Shown piece by piece: positions 1-8,116 of a DNA stretch of 64,000 bases. Source of the stretch: Gemmatimonadota bacterium. GTDB lineage: Bacteria; Gemmatimonadota; Gemmatimonadetes; Longimicrobiales; Gaopeijiaceae. The notes beneath the pieces were generated by a model. It worked only from the letters and a program-made list of their open reading frames with translations, was not told the origin of the DNA and did no database searches. Position 1 is the first letter of the stretch. Each line of letters begins with the position of its first letter. Position numbers and translations under genes: made by a program. Where the stretch lies: the NCBI GenBank assembly GCA_007125845.1, contig SLCK01000038.1, positions 1-64,000 of the forward strand. Direction: 5' to 3'.

Positions 1-473
1 ATCGCCAGGATCGCCTCCCGGAGCTCGGAAACGTCACGGCGCTTCACGACCGTGAAGGCGAGCTCGACCGGACCGTCGCGCCCCTTGCCGTCGACCCGCG
101 TCACCCGATACCCGTGCTCGCGGAGCTTCCCGCAGATGTCGCTGTCCGGATCGGTGCTGATCGCCCGCACCGCCCGGTACCCCAGGGCGAGCCGTTCCTC
201 CAGCATCATCCCGACGATCACCCCGGTCGCGAAGCCGCCCGCATAGCCGAGCAGGGCGAAGGGGTTGGTGAGGTAGGCGAGCACCCCGCCCACCGCCAGG
301 ACCCAGATCGTCACCTCGAAGAACCCCAGGATCGACGAGATGTAGGGGTGGCCCCCAATCACCAGGATCGTGCGCACCGTGCCCAGCGACACATCGCAGA
401 TGCGCGCGAAGAAGATCAGGATGGGGAGGTACCAGACCATCTCCCCGCCGAGACCCAGCCAGCTATCTAGCAC
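1..473 (-). CDS. UPF0316 / DUF2179 membrane protein (partial)
   Basis: This gene runs off the left edge, so its C-terminus is missing; about 157 residues are visible. I start it at a GTG at 473, preceded by a purine-rich ribosome binding site (AGGAAGG). The first ~105 residues form about three hydrophobic segments, with the motif CDVSLGTVRTI after the first and a glycine-rich stretch ending MMLEERLA after the third. The part after that, beginning RAISTDPDSDICGKLREHGY, looks like the soluble DUF2179 domain that follows membrane segments in UPF0316 and YitT-type proteins. The family is an inner-membrane protein of unknown function. The gene is divergent from the LOG-family gene, leaving about 137 bases between them. 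An internal ATG at 440 is a possible later start. Confidence 0.8.
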   Translation of the reverse strand, partial: MLDSWLGLGGEMVWYLPILIFFARICDVSLGTVRTILVIGGHPYISSILGFFEVTIWVLAVGGVLAYLTNPFALLGYAGGFATGVIVGMMLEERLALGYRAVRAISTDPDSDICGKLREHGYRVTRVDGKGRDGPVELAFTVVKRRDVSELREAILA

Positions 474-610
474 CGCACCCCCTTCCTCCGAGACGTCCTG
501 CCGGAAGCGTCCGCGCCCTTGTTTCCGTGGAGTGCGCCTCGCCATCTTCCAGCCTTCGTGCCCTCCCCGGCGAGGGCGAGGGCGGCATACCGAGCGGAGG
601 GTGTCGAAGG

Positions 611-1390
611 ATGAGCGAAGAGGGGGAAAAAGGGAAAGAGCGCAACGAGCGCAGGGACTCCGACGAGCAGGTCTTTCTCGAGGGCCCACGCAGCCGCCTC
701 GACGAGTTCTTCCGGGTCATGCGCATTGCCCGCGAGTTCATCTCGGGATTCCGTGCCCTCCACTTCGTGGGGCCATGCGTGACTGTCTTCGGGTCGGCGC
801 GCTTCAAGGAGGATCATGAGCATTACGTCCTCGCCCGGAAGGTGGGCCGGGCGCTGTCCGAGGCCGGGTTCACGGTCATGACGGGTGGGGGGCCGGGCAT
901 CATGGAGGCGGCCAACCGGGGCGCTCGCGACGCGGGTGGGCCCTCGATCGGGTGCAACATCGAGCTTCCGATGGAGCAGTCGCCCAACCTGTACGTCGAC
1001 AAGTTCGTCGATTTCCGATACTTCTTCGTCCGGAAGGTGATGCTCGTCAAGTACTCCTTCGGGTTCATCACCATGCCGGGGGGATTCGGAACCCTCGACG
1101 AAATCTTCGAGACAGCAACCCTGATTCAGACCGGAAAGATCCACGATTTCCCGGTGGTGCTGATGGGTGTGGAATTCTGGGAGCCCCTGGTGGACTTCAT
1201 GGAGCGCCGTCTGGTGGAACGGGGGACGATCTCTCCCGAGGACCTGGAGGACATCTTTCTGACCGATTCCCCGGAGGAGGCTGTGGGTCACATCCTCGAC
1301 GCGGTGCGGGAGCCCGGCACCTTCGACAAGCTCAAGACGAGCATCCGTCTAGGACCTCGCGAACCCGGCCGACCAACTCCTGGGGAGTGA
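611..1390 (+). CDS. LOG-family (TIGR00730) nucleotide phosphoribohydrolase
   Basis: This is a Rossmann-fold protein of 259 residues from the LOG / TIGR00730 family, whose studied members release the base from cytokinin-type or ordinary nucleoside 5'-monophosphates. The family signature PGGFGTLDE is present, preceded by a conserved stretch containing FFVRKVMLVKYS, and the N-terminal half has a glycine-rich MTGGGPGIMEAANRGA nucleotide-binding loop. I chose the ATG at 611, which begins a charged N-terminus (MSEEGEKGKERNE). The frame stays open upstream to 527, but that extension is not family-like. The 3' end overlaps the convergent receiver gene by 59 bases. The substrate cannot be told from sequence alone. 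Confidence 0.9.
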   Translation: MSEEGEKGKERNERRDSDEQVFLEGPRSRLDEFFRVMRIAREFISGFRALHFVGPCVTVFGSARFKEDHEHYVLARKVGRALSEAGFTVMTGGGPGIMEAANRGARDAGGPSIGCNIELPMEQSPNLYVDKFVDFRYFFVRKVMLVKYSFGFITMPGGFGTLDEIFETATLIQTGKIHDFPVVLMGVEFWEPLVDFMERRLVERGTISPEDLEDIFLTDSPEEAVGHILDAVREPGTFDKLKTSIRLGPREPGRPTPGE

Positions 1391-1733
1391 AGGGCTTCTG
1401 CAGGAAGTGCGTATCCGGGTGGAGGAGCCCCTGCCGAACGAGGTCCCGATCGGCGTACCCCGACATGTAGAAGATCCGGATCCCGGGGCACTCCTCTTTG
1501 ACCCGGGCTGCCACCTCGACTCCATTCATGTCGGGCATCATGATGTCGGTGAGCAAGAGGTCGATCGCCCCCTCGTGGTTCACCCCGATCTCCACCGCCT
1601 GCTCCCCTCCCCCGGCGGCAAGGACCTTATAGCCGAATCGTTCCAATGCCCGGGTGGCGACCGCGCGCACGGCGTCGTCATCCTCGACGAGGAGGATCGT
1701 CTCCTCTCCCTGGGCCCTATCCCCGTCGCGCAA
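1332..1733 (-). CDS. Stand-alone response-regulator receiver protein
   Basis: This 133-residue protein is a single receiver (CheY-like) domain. It shows the acidic pair VEDDD, the phospho-acceptor aspartate in LLTDIMMPDMNG, a conserved YMSGYAD segment and the KPFT lysine. There is no output domain. Its sequence style is that of the receiver at the C-terminus of hybrid sensor kinases. The start is TTG at 1733, five bases after a strong AGGAGG, which supports this start over any internal ATG. No kinase gene lies next to it, so its partner is unknown. Its end overlaps the LOG-family gene on the other strand (1332-1390). It could be a single-domain phosphorelay shuttle, or a relic of a larger hybrid kinase. 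Confidence 0.85.
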   Translation of the reverse strand: MRDGDRAQGEETILLVEDDDAVRAVATRALERFGYKVLAAGGGEQAVEIGVNHEGAIDLLLTDIMMPDMNGVEVAARVKEECPGIRIFYMSGYADRDLVRQGLLHPDTHFLQKPFTPQELVGRVREVLDGCSS

Positions 1734-1883
1734 TGAACCCTCCTGTATCGCGCCCGGACCGAATCGACATCTGTGGAACGGGCTAAGGTAGCACGGCGCA
1801 CGGGCCCGGGTCCATAGGGGACGGGGACCTCCCCGGCTGTTGGCAGTCGGATCTCCCGAGTCGACGGAGGGTTAGACCGGTAC

Positions 1884-2315
1884 ATGGACGCTTTCGTATC
1901 GGAGTGCCGGGTACGCAGCCACGAGCTCGACGCGCTGGGACACGTCAACCACGCGGTCTATCTCAACTACTTCGAGCAGGCCCGTTACGACGCCCTCGAG
2001 ACGGGCGGGTTGCCCGTGGCGGACCTCGCCCGAAAGCGGGGCGCCGGGATCTTCGTCGTACGAATCGAGGTGGACTATCTCAAGGAGTGCCTGTTCGGCC
2101 AGGTGCTCCGCGTCCGGACCTGGGTGGAGACCTTTCGCGGGAGCTCGATGATCGTACGCCAGGAGCTCCACCGGGTGAACGACGAGCCCGACGACGGACC
2201 CGCAGCCGAAGCGCGGGTGACTCTCGTCTGGATCGGCGAGAGCGGACGGCCGGCCCGGATCCCCGCCGAGGTGCGCGAAGCCTTGTCCTCGCCCCCTGCC
2301 GAGGGAGACTCGTGA
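1884..2315 (+). CDS. Acyl-CoA thioesterase, 4HBT/YbgC-like hotdog fold
   Basis: This 143-residue protein has the length and order of a single hotdog-fold 4-hydroxybenzoyl-CoA thioesterase/YbgC-type enzyme, which hydrolyses acyl-CoA thioesters in the cytoplasm. The N-terminal signature LDALGHVNHAVYLNYFEQAR contains the aspartate expected to act in catalysis and the HVNHAVYL helix start. A second conserved block is EVDYLKECLFG. The acyl-chain specificity cannot be predicted. Its stop overlaps the GTG start of the next gene, a phosphopantetheinyl transferase, as GTGA (2312-2315), so the two are probably translationally coupled. That pairing hints at a role in acyl-carrier or polyketide/fatty-acid-like metabolism (inference). 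Confidence 0.87.
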   Translation: MDAFVSECRVRSHELDALGHVNHAVYLNYFEQARYDALETGGLPVADLARKRGAGIFVVRIEVDYLKECLFGQVLRVRTWVETFRGSSMIVRQELHRVNDEPDDGPAAEARVTLVWIGESGRPARIPAEVREALSSPPAEGDS

Positions 2316-3166
2316 TCGAGCCTTCCGGCACCCGGGCCGACGCCGAACAGGCTACGCGGCTGGAGGGCGCGCCGTCTCTCCCCGTGAGAATCGGCAACGA
2401 CATCGTAGACCTGCGGCATCCCCGTTGCCGGGACCGCGGAGCCCGCGACCGCCTCCCCGGACGGGTGTTGGTGGAGGCCGAGCGGAGGTGGATGGAGGCG
2501 GGCTCGGATTCGGTGCGCCGCCTGCGAAGACTCTGGGCTCTCTGGGCGGCGAAGGAGACGGCCTTCAAGATCCGGAGCAAGCGCGCGCGCGCGCCCGGCG
2601 CCTTCCTTCACCGGACCTTCGTCGCGGAGCTGGAGGAGGAGGACGCGCCGTACGCGGGAGCGGTCAGGATGCGGGGACGGGTCAGGGGCCCCGGGCTTTG
2701 CGAGCCGGTGGAGGTGGATGGGTGGGCGTCCAAGGGCTACCTGCACCTGGTGGGCTGGGACGGCCCTCTCGACGACTTCCGCCTGTACACCGGCCTGGAG
2801 GGAGAGGAATTCGCAGCGTCCGGTGCGGGGGCGGAGGGCGCAGGCTCGGGCGGGCGGACGGAGGACTCCCTCGAGGAGCTGAAAGGTCGATTCACGAAGA
2901 GCGAGTGGGAGGGCGTGTACTCGCTCCCCTCGGCGCGGGTGCGGCTGCTTGCGCGGGAGCGGATCGCCGCCCACCTGTCGCTCCTACCGGAGATGAACGA
3001 GGCGGGCGGCCGCGTCGAGCTCCTCACCTCCGGCACCCGCCCGGGTCGAACGCCCCCTCGAATCCGGATCGGGGGACGGGACCGGCCCGACCTCGACGTC
3101 TCGCTCTCGCATCACGGTCGCTTCGTGGCCTGGGCGATCCTGCTTCCGCACCCACGCCGCTCCTGA
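2312..3166 (+). CDS. 4'-phosphopantetheinyl transferase superfamily protein
   Basis: This 284-residue protein would move the phosphopantetheine arm of CoA onto a carrier-protein serine. Three motifs occur in AcpS order: IGNDIVDL near residues 29-36 (magnesium-binding aspartate), LWAAKETAFKI near residues 77-87, and DVSLSHHGRFVAWAI near the C-terminus. The stretch between the second and third motifs is about 170 residues, much longer than in classical AcpS (~125 residues in all), and it includes a low-complexity glycine/alanine segment. It resembles the larger AcpS-like proteins seen in Bacteroidetes-type genomes. The start is the GTG at 2312, overlapping the thioesterase stop. A GC-dinucleotide run lies near 2580-2595 inside the gene. 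Confidence 0.83.
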   Translation: MIEPSGTRADAEQATRLEGAPSLPVRIGNDIVDLRHPRCRDRGARDRLPGRVLVEAERRWMEAGSDSVRRLRRLWALWAAKETAFKIRSKRARAPGAFLHRTFVAELEEEDAPYAGAVRMRGRVRGPGLCEPVEVDGWASKGYLHLVGWDGPLDDFRLYTGLEGEEFAASGAGAEGAGSGGRTEDSLEELKGRFTKSEWEGVYSLPSARVRLLARERIAAHLSLLPEMNEAGGRVELLTSGTRPGRTPPRIRIGGRDRPDLDVSLSHHGRFVAWAILLPHPRRS

Positions 3167-3195
3167 GTAGTGCTGCCGGCCGGCCCGCCAGAGGC

Positions 3196-4326
3196 CTACA
3201 GGGGCCGGAAGTGCAGGAAGAAGGAGGCCCCGAACCGTTCGAAGTACTCCTCCCCGATCTCGGTCTCGGCGTGGGTCCAGCCGACCCGGAAGGCGGCGTC
3301 CAGGTTGCGGGCGAGCGCGCGGGTGAGGGAAACGTAGGCCATGGAGGCGCTGTTCGCCTCCTCTCCCGGAAGGAGACGAGCGAACTCGCTGGGATGCAGG
3401 TACTGCTTGGCCGTCACGGCGCCGAAGGCCGAGAAGGCCAGGTTCCCGGGCAGGGAGCTCGTGAAGATCCCCCGGAAGGTGACCGCGTCGTACTCCGGTC
3501 TCCGTGAGTTGGAACGGTTTCCCCGCCCCTCGATGGCGAGTTGGAGGAGATAGTCCGCCTCGTAGGTCCAGGAGATCCCTCCCTGGATCGTGCGGTCCTT
3601 GCGGAAGGGGTCCTCCGGGAGGAAGGTGTCCTGGTCCGGATATCGACTCGCCTCGACGGCGCCGAAGATGCGCATGTAGGTGGTCGGCCCGCCGGGGAGG
3701 AGGACGCCCACCTCGACCGAGGCGGCGTCCCGATTGAGGAGCCGGATCTGCGGAGCGAGCTGGGGCACCATGAAGTCGCGCCGGTCTGCGGACACCGCGA
3801 CGTCGTAGTGGATCCCGAAGGGGCCGTCGGCATCGAAGGCGAGCCCCACCTCGGCACTCCGGTAGCCCGGCTGGAGGAAGAGAGGCATCGGGGGCCGGTC
3901 CTCCACGTCCCTCCCACGCAGGCGGGAACGGACGGCGACCCCGGCCCGATCGCCGAGCGGGCGGGCATAGGCGAGGTCGAGGGTTCCGACCCATTCGCGG
4001 GGCGCGTAGTCGGTCAGCTCGAAGCCCCGGGCCGAGAACTGGCGCAGCCCTCCGTCGAAGGCGAGGGAGAAGGCGCCGTGACCCGGAATCTGGTAGGCCG
4101 CGTCGAAGCGGGCGCCGACCTCGCCGACGAGGGCGGACACCACGTCGGTGGAGTCCTGCACCGGCACGCTCACTGCCGGAAGATTGCCCCGGTAGCCCTC
4201 CGCCGAAGCTCCTCCGGTGACGACCAGGTCCCGCACGCTGAGCTGGCCCTCGGCCGGAAGGCCGACGGCGAGGAGGCCGCACGCGAACGCCAACGCGGAG
4301 GCGGCTCGACGTGGGCGGCGGCTCAC
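3196..4326 (-). CDS. Secreted outer-membrane beta-barrel-like protein, last gene of the envelope-signalling operon
   Basis: I do not recognise a named family. The 376-residue product starts with basic residues and a signal peptide (LAFACGLLAVGLPAEGQ, cleavage after about residue 26). It continues as alternating polar/hydrophobic strands with many aromatic residues and short turns, and ends FFLHFRPL, a C-terminal strand ending in aromatic/hydrophobic residues as in outer-membrane barrels. It has no cysteine-based lipobox after the signal. The GTG start at 4326 overlaps the stop of the coiled-coil gene as GTGA, so it belongs to the five-gene minus-strand operon (9148-3196). A barrel of about 16-18 strands in the outer membrane is my inference. 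Confidence 0.75.
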   Translation of the reverse strand: MSRRPRRAASALAFACGLLAVGLPAEGQLSVRDLVVTGGASAEGYRGNLPAVSVPVQDSTDVVSALVGEVGARFDAAYQIPGHGAFSLAFDGGLRQFSARGFELTDYAPREWVGTLDLAYARPLGDRAGVAVRSRLRGRDVEDRPPMPLFLQPGYRSAEVGLAFDADGPFGIHYDVAVSADRRDFMVPQLAPQIRLLNRDAASVEVGVLLPGGPTTYMRIFGAVEASRYPDQDTFLPEDPFRKDRTIQGGISWTYEADYLLQLAIEGRGNRSNSRRPEYDAVTFRGIFTSSLPGNLAFSAFGAVTAKQYLHPSEFARLLPGEEANSASMAYVSLTRALARNLDAAFRVGWTHAETEIGEEYFERFGASFFLHFRPL

Positions 4327-5234
4327 GGAAATCGCTCTGCCCTCTCCCTGAAGACCTCCGACTGGGCGAGTGCCCGGTCCCGGTACTGGAGCGCCTGCTC
4401 GCGGACTCCCCTCAGGATCTCGACCTGCTCGGGAAGGGGGAGCCGGGTCAGCGCCACGTCGGACCCCTCGCCCCCGCCGTCCTCCCACTCGGCCGCGGTC
4501 GGCGATCGGGGGCCGAGTCGACCTCCGGGGGAGAGATCCGTGTCGAAGCGCGCCAGGTCGGCGAGAAGGTCCTCCCGTCCGCGCAGCCTCTGGATCTGCC
4601 GCTCCCTATCGGCGATCTCGGTGGTGAGGTCCGCCACGACCGAGTCGTACGCCGCCGCCCTCTCCTCGAGGAAGCCGGCCTTCTCCCGCAACTCGGCCGG
4701 CCCGTCCCGGGGATCCACGGTGAGCTCGGGAACCGGCTGGAGCGCGATCTCCTCCTCCAGCTCCACCTCCGCTTCCACCTGGAGGGCGCGCCTGCGGATC
4801 CGCTCCCACTCCTGTTCGAGCCTGACGCGCCCGACGGACTCCTCCGTCTCCTCGATCTCCTCGAGGAGCTGGGCCTCCCGTTCGTCCAGGGCGTAGAGGA
4901 GCTCCCGACGAGCCTCCCTCAAACGGCCCGCTGCCTGCTCCACGCTTCGCTCGAGCTCCATCAGCTCGATCGCCCGCGACCGGAAGGTGGCGAGAGCCCT
5001 CTCCTGGCGCCCCTCGTCGCCGGAGCGGCGGGCCATGTCGACGGCGTCGAGCGCCTGCTCGTGGAGCGAGAAGATGCGCTGGAGATCGGCCGCGAGCGCC
5101 GTGTACTCTGCGAGGATCGCCTCGTAGGTCGTCTCGCTCTCGGGCAACGGGCTCTGGGCGACGCCCGGACGGGGCGCGCCGAGCGCGGCCAGGAGCCCCG
5201 CGAGGAGGAGGCCGGAATGGAGGAGGCGCTTCAC
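4323..5234 (-). CDS. Periplasmic coiled-coil protein
   Basis: The product has 303 residues. It has a signal peptide (KRLLHSGLLLAGLLAALG, cleavage near GVAQ, about residue 26). After that it is almost entirely helix-forming and rich in Glu, Arg, Leu and Ala, with long heptad-like runs typical of coiled coils (for example around EEIEETEESVGRVRLEQEWE). No catalytic motif is visible and I know no family name for it. The GTG start at 5234 overlaps the stop of the sigma-54 response regulator (GTGA, 5231-5234), and its stop overlaps the start of the barrel gene. It may be a periplasmic rod or tether that works with the barrel protein, but that is only inference from position. Confidence 0.75.
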   Translation of the reverse strand: MKRLLHSGLLLAGLLAALGAPRPGVAQSPLPESETTYEAILAEYTALAADLQRIFSLHEQALDAVDMARRSGDEGRQERALATFRSRAIELMELERSVEQAAGRLREARRELLYALDEREAQLLEEIEETEESVGRVRLEQEWERIRRRALQVEAEVELEEEIALQPVPELTVDPRDGPAELREKAGFLEERAAAYDSVVADLTTEIADRERQIQRLRGREDLLADLARFDTDLSPGGRLGPRSPTAAEWEDGGGEGSDVALTRLPLPEQVEILRGVREQALQYRDRALAQSEVFRERAERFP

Positions 5235-6637
5235 GACTCGATCCCGTATTTCTCGAGCTTGTAGTAGAGCGCGCTCGGCTTCAGCCCGAGGAGTCTGGCC
5301 GCCTCGGCCTTCACCCCCTGCGCCCGCGAGAGCGCCTGCCGGAGGAGCCGTTCCTCCATCCCCTCCACGACCCGGTTCAGGTCCGTTCCCTCGGAGTCGA
5401 GCATCGGATCCGGCCCCGTCGCGAGCGTATCCCCACGCATCCCGAAGGGCGGAAGATCGTCGGCGTCCAGCTCCGGCCCGTCCGCCAGGACGAGCGCTTG
5501 CTCCACCACGTTCTCGAGCTCCCGGACATTGCCGGGCCACTCGTACTCGGCCAGGCGCTCGAGGGCGGCCTGCGTCACGGAGCGCACGGGAGAGCAGGTG
5601 CGCTCCCGCAGCTTGTCGATGAAGTGGTGCACCAGGACCGGAACGTCCTCCTTCCGCATCCGGAGCGGCGGGAGCGTGAGGGGGACCACGTGGAGGCGGT
5701 AGAAGAGGTCCTGTCGGAAGCCGTTGCCGTCCAGGAGCTCCTCCGGAGTGAGGTTCGTCGCGGCGATGATGCGCACGTCGACCGGGATCGTGTCCTCCCC
5801 TCCCACCCGCTCCAGCTCCCGCTCCTGCAGCACGCGCAGGAGCCGAACCTGGGTCTGCGGGGCGACGGTGGCGACCTCGTCGAGGAAGAGAGTGCCCCCA
5901 TTTGCGAGCTCGAATCGTCCCCGGCGCCGCCGCTCGGCTCCGGTGAACGCCCCCTTCTCGTGCCCGAAGAGCTCGGAATCGAGGAGGGAATCGGAGAGCG
6001 CTCCGCAGTTCACCCGGACGAAGGGGCCCGACTTCCGGCCCGAGCCCGCGTGGATCGCCCGGGCCACGAGCTCCTTGCCCGTGCCGGACTCGCCGTAGAC
6101 CATGACCGTGGACTCGCTGCGCGCGACCCGCTCGATCCAGCGGAAGACCCGCTGCATCGGAGCGGATTCACCCACGATCTCCCCGTACTTGGCTTCGTGC
6201 CCCTCGTCGCGTTCCTTCAGGTAGGTGTTCTCCACCCGGAGCGACCGATTCTCGCGTCGGAGGCGCTCCCGCTCCTCCTTCGCCTTGATCAGCCGCTCCA
6301 CCTTGACCGCGAACTCCTCGGACGAGAAGGGCTTCGTGAGGAAGTCGGTGGCGCCCAGCTTCATCGCCCGAACCGCGGTCTCGATGGTGCCGTACGCGGT
6401 GATGAGGAGCACCTCGGTCTCCGGGTATCGGCCCCGGACCGCCTCGAGGACCTCGAGGCCGTCCATCTCGGACATCTTGAGATCGGTGATGACCAGGTCC
6501 ATCCCCGTTTCCTCCAGGACGGCCATGCCCCGGGCACCGTTCTCCGCCACATGGGTGGTGTGGCCCCGACGCCTCAGGAGGAGGTCGAGTCCCTCCCGCA
6601 TCGAGTCATGATCGTCGATGATGAGGATCTGGGCCAT
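5231..6637 (-). CDS. NtrC-family sigma-54-dependent response regulator
   Basis: This 468-residue protein has three parts. An N-terminal receiver carries the phospho-acceptor D52 (TDLKMSEMDG) and a KPF lysine near 102. A sigma-54 AAA+ domain (about 145-380) has Walker A GESGTGKELVARA, the sigma-54 contact loop GAFTGA and a Walker B ending FLDE. A C-terminal Fis-type helix-turn-helix (about 425-468) follows. It should activate sigma-54 promoters when phosphorylated by the kinase encoded immediately upstream. Its ATG overlaps the kinase stop (TGATG at 6639-6635). The operon context suggests it responds to an envelope signal. Its target promoters are not evident in this window. Confidence 0.95.
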   Translation of the reverse strand: MAQILIIDDHDSMREGLDLLLRRRGHTTHVAENGARGMAVLEETGMDLVITDLKMSEMDGLEVLEAVRGRYPETEVLLITAYGTIETAVRAMKLGATDFLTKPFSSEEFAVKVERLIKAKEERERLRRENRSLRVENTYLKERDEGHEAKYGEIVGESAPMQRVFRWIERVARSESTVMVYGESGTGKELVARAIHAGSGRKSGPFVRVNCGALSDSLLDSELFGHEKGAFTGAERRRRGRFELANGGTLFLDEVATVAPQTQVRLLRVLQERELERVGGEDTIPVDVRIIAATNLTPEELLDGNGFRQDLFYRLHVVPLTLPPLRMRKEDVPVLVHHFIDKLRERTCSPVRSVTQAALERLAEYEWPGNVRELENVVEQALVLADGPELDADDLPPFGMRGDTLATGPDPMLDSEGTDLNRVVEGMEERLLRQALSRAQGVKAEAARLLGLKPSALYYKLEKYGIES

Positions 6638-8094
6638 CAGGTGCTCTCCATACCCTCGGCGGGGAGATCGTCGGAACCCTGGAAATATACGCGGAACTCG
6701 GCTCCGGTCCCAACCGGCCCCGGCCAGCCGTCCTCCTCCTCTTCCGGATCCTCGGGGTCGACGAGGACGATCCGGCCGCCCCCCGTCTCCAGCAGGCGCT
6801 TCACGATAGCGAGCCCCAGCCCTGCCCCCTGCTCCTTGTCGCTCACGAAGGGCTCGAAGATCCGCTCGCGGACGTCCCGCTCCACTCCGGGCCCGTCATC
6901 CTTCACGGAGACCACCACCTCTCCATTCCGCCACCGGCCCGTCAACCAGACCTGCCTCCCGGCCTGTGCCGCGTTCTGAAGGAGGTTCAAGACCACTCGC
7001 TTGACGTGGTCCGGATCCGCTCGGGCCATGAGGGGCTCGTCGGGAAGATCCACAAGGACCTCGCCGCCGTTCTTGCGGCAATGCGCCTCGGTCAGCTCCG
7101 CCGCCTCCAACAGGGGTTCGCGGAGATCGTGCAGGTGGAGCTCGGGACTGCGGGGACGGGCGAAGACGAGGAAGTCATTGATGATGTCGTTCAGCGCCTC
7201 GACCTCGCGGCGCACCCTTCCCAGGAGCTGTTTCCGCTCCTCGCGGTCGGAGGTTTCGAGCGCGGCGGTGGCGAAGAGCTCGAGCCCGCCGAGGGGATTG
7301 CGGATCTCGTGCGCGACCTGGGCCAGCATGAGCCGCAGGTTTTCTTCGCGCTGCACGATCCCCGTGCGCATGCGCTCCATCGCCCGTGAGAGCCGGCCGA
7401 TCTCGTCGCCCCGCTCCAGGGAGACCGGCTTCTCCCACCTCCCGCGCTGGATGCGGAGCGCAACCCTCGAGAGGCGTTCGAGAGGGCGCACGATGTTGGT
7501 CGCGAGGAGCCCCGCGAGGAGCCCGGCCAGGATCGCCGCACCGAGGGAGCCGAGCACCAGCGCCCGGCGGAAACGGTCGAGCGGCTCCAGGTAATCCGCC
7601 TGCATCAGGACGGTGAGCATGGCGTCGCTCTCCTCCAGGCGCTTGAAGCCGTACTTGTAGTAACGGCCGTCCTCGCCGCGGAAAAGCGGACTCACCGCCT
7701 CTCCCGTCTCCCACGCGGTCTCGAGCTGGGGCGCGTACGCCTCGAGCCAGCGCAGAGGCGTTCCGATCGGGGAGTCCCCGGGCCGGTCCGTGGTAACGAG
7801 GACGGTGTTGCCTCGTCGGAAGATGTGGGCCTCGTCGACGTAGCGCAGGAGTCGCTCGAGGCGGGCGCGGTGGGAGGAGTAGAGGAGCGTGGCCTCGTCG
7901 CCCTCCTGGAGGACGAGCACGTCCTCACCCCGGAGACCGACCTCGGCGGCGGCTCCGGCCACCCACACCAGCTTCTCGTCGAGCTCGCTCTCGAGCGCTC
8001 CGCTCGTGAGGCGCCAGGCCATCCAGCCGCCGGCCACCGTCAGGAAGAGGGAAAAGCCGACCAGGATGAGGACGTACTTCCTGCGCAGGCTCAT
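6637..8094 (-). CDS. Membrane sensor histidine kinase
   Basis: The 485-residue kinase has a first membrane helix at about residues 8-28, a periplasmic sensing domain of about 150 residues, a second helix at about 179-201 and a HAMP linker. The dimerization/phosphoacceptor helix contains AHEIRNP, with the phosphorylated histidine at about 262. The ATPase domain has an N box (LLQNAAQAG, ~361), a G1 box (DDGPGV, ~389) and a G2 box (GAGLGLAI). An acidic insertion (EDPEEEED) sits near the end. It is followed at once by its sigma-54 response regulator and preceded, 22 bases away, by a lipoprotein gene. The lipoprotein may feed the signal to the periplasmic domain (inference). Confidence 0.94.
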   Translation of the reverse strand: MSLRRKYVLILVGFSLFLTVAGGWMAWRLTSGALESELDEKLVWVAGAAAEVGLRGEDVLVLQEGDEATLLYSSHRARLERLLRYVDEAHIFRRGNTVLVTTDRPGDSPIGTPLRWLEAYAPQLETAWETGEAVSPLFRGEDGRYYKYGFKRLEESDAMLTVLMQADYLEPLDRFRRALVLGSLGAAILAGLLAGLLATNIVRPLERLSRVALRIQRGRWEKPVSLERGDEIGRLSRAMERMRTGIVQREENLRLMLAQVAHEIRNPLGGLELFATAALETSDREERKQLLGRVRREVEALNDIINDFLVFARPRSPELHLHDLREPLLEAAELTEAHCRKNGGEVLVDLPDEPLMARADPDHVKRVVLNLLQNAAQAGRQVWLTGRWRNGEVVVSVKDDGPGVERDVRERIFEPFVSDKEQGAGLGLAIVKRLLETGGGRIVLVDPEDPEEEEDGWPGPVGTGAEFRVYFQGSDDLPAEGMEST

Positions 8095-8116
8095 CTCTCT
8101 CTCGGGCTCGGTCGGG

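Noticed and set aside
2578-2597. A run of alternating G and C
   Set aside because: It encodes an Arg/Ala stretch in the phosphopantetheinyl transferase gene and is not repeated elsewhere.
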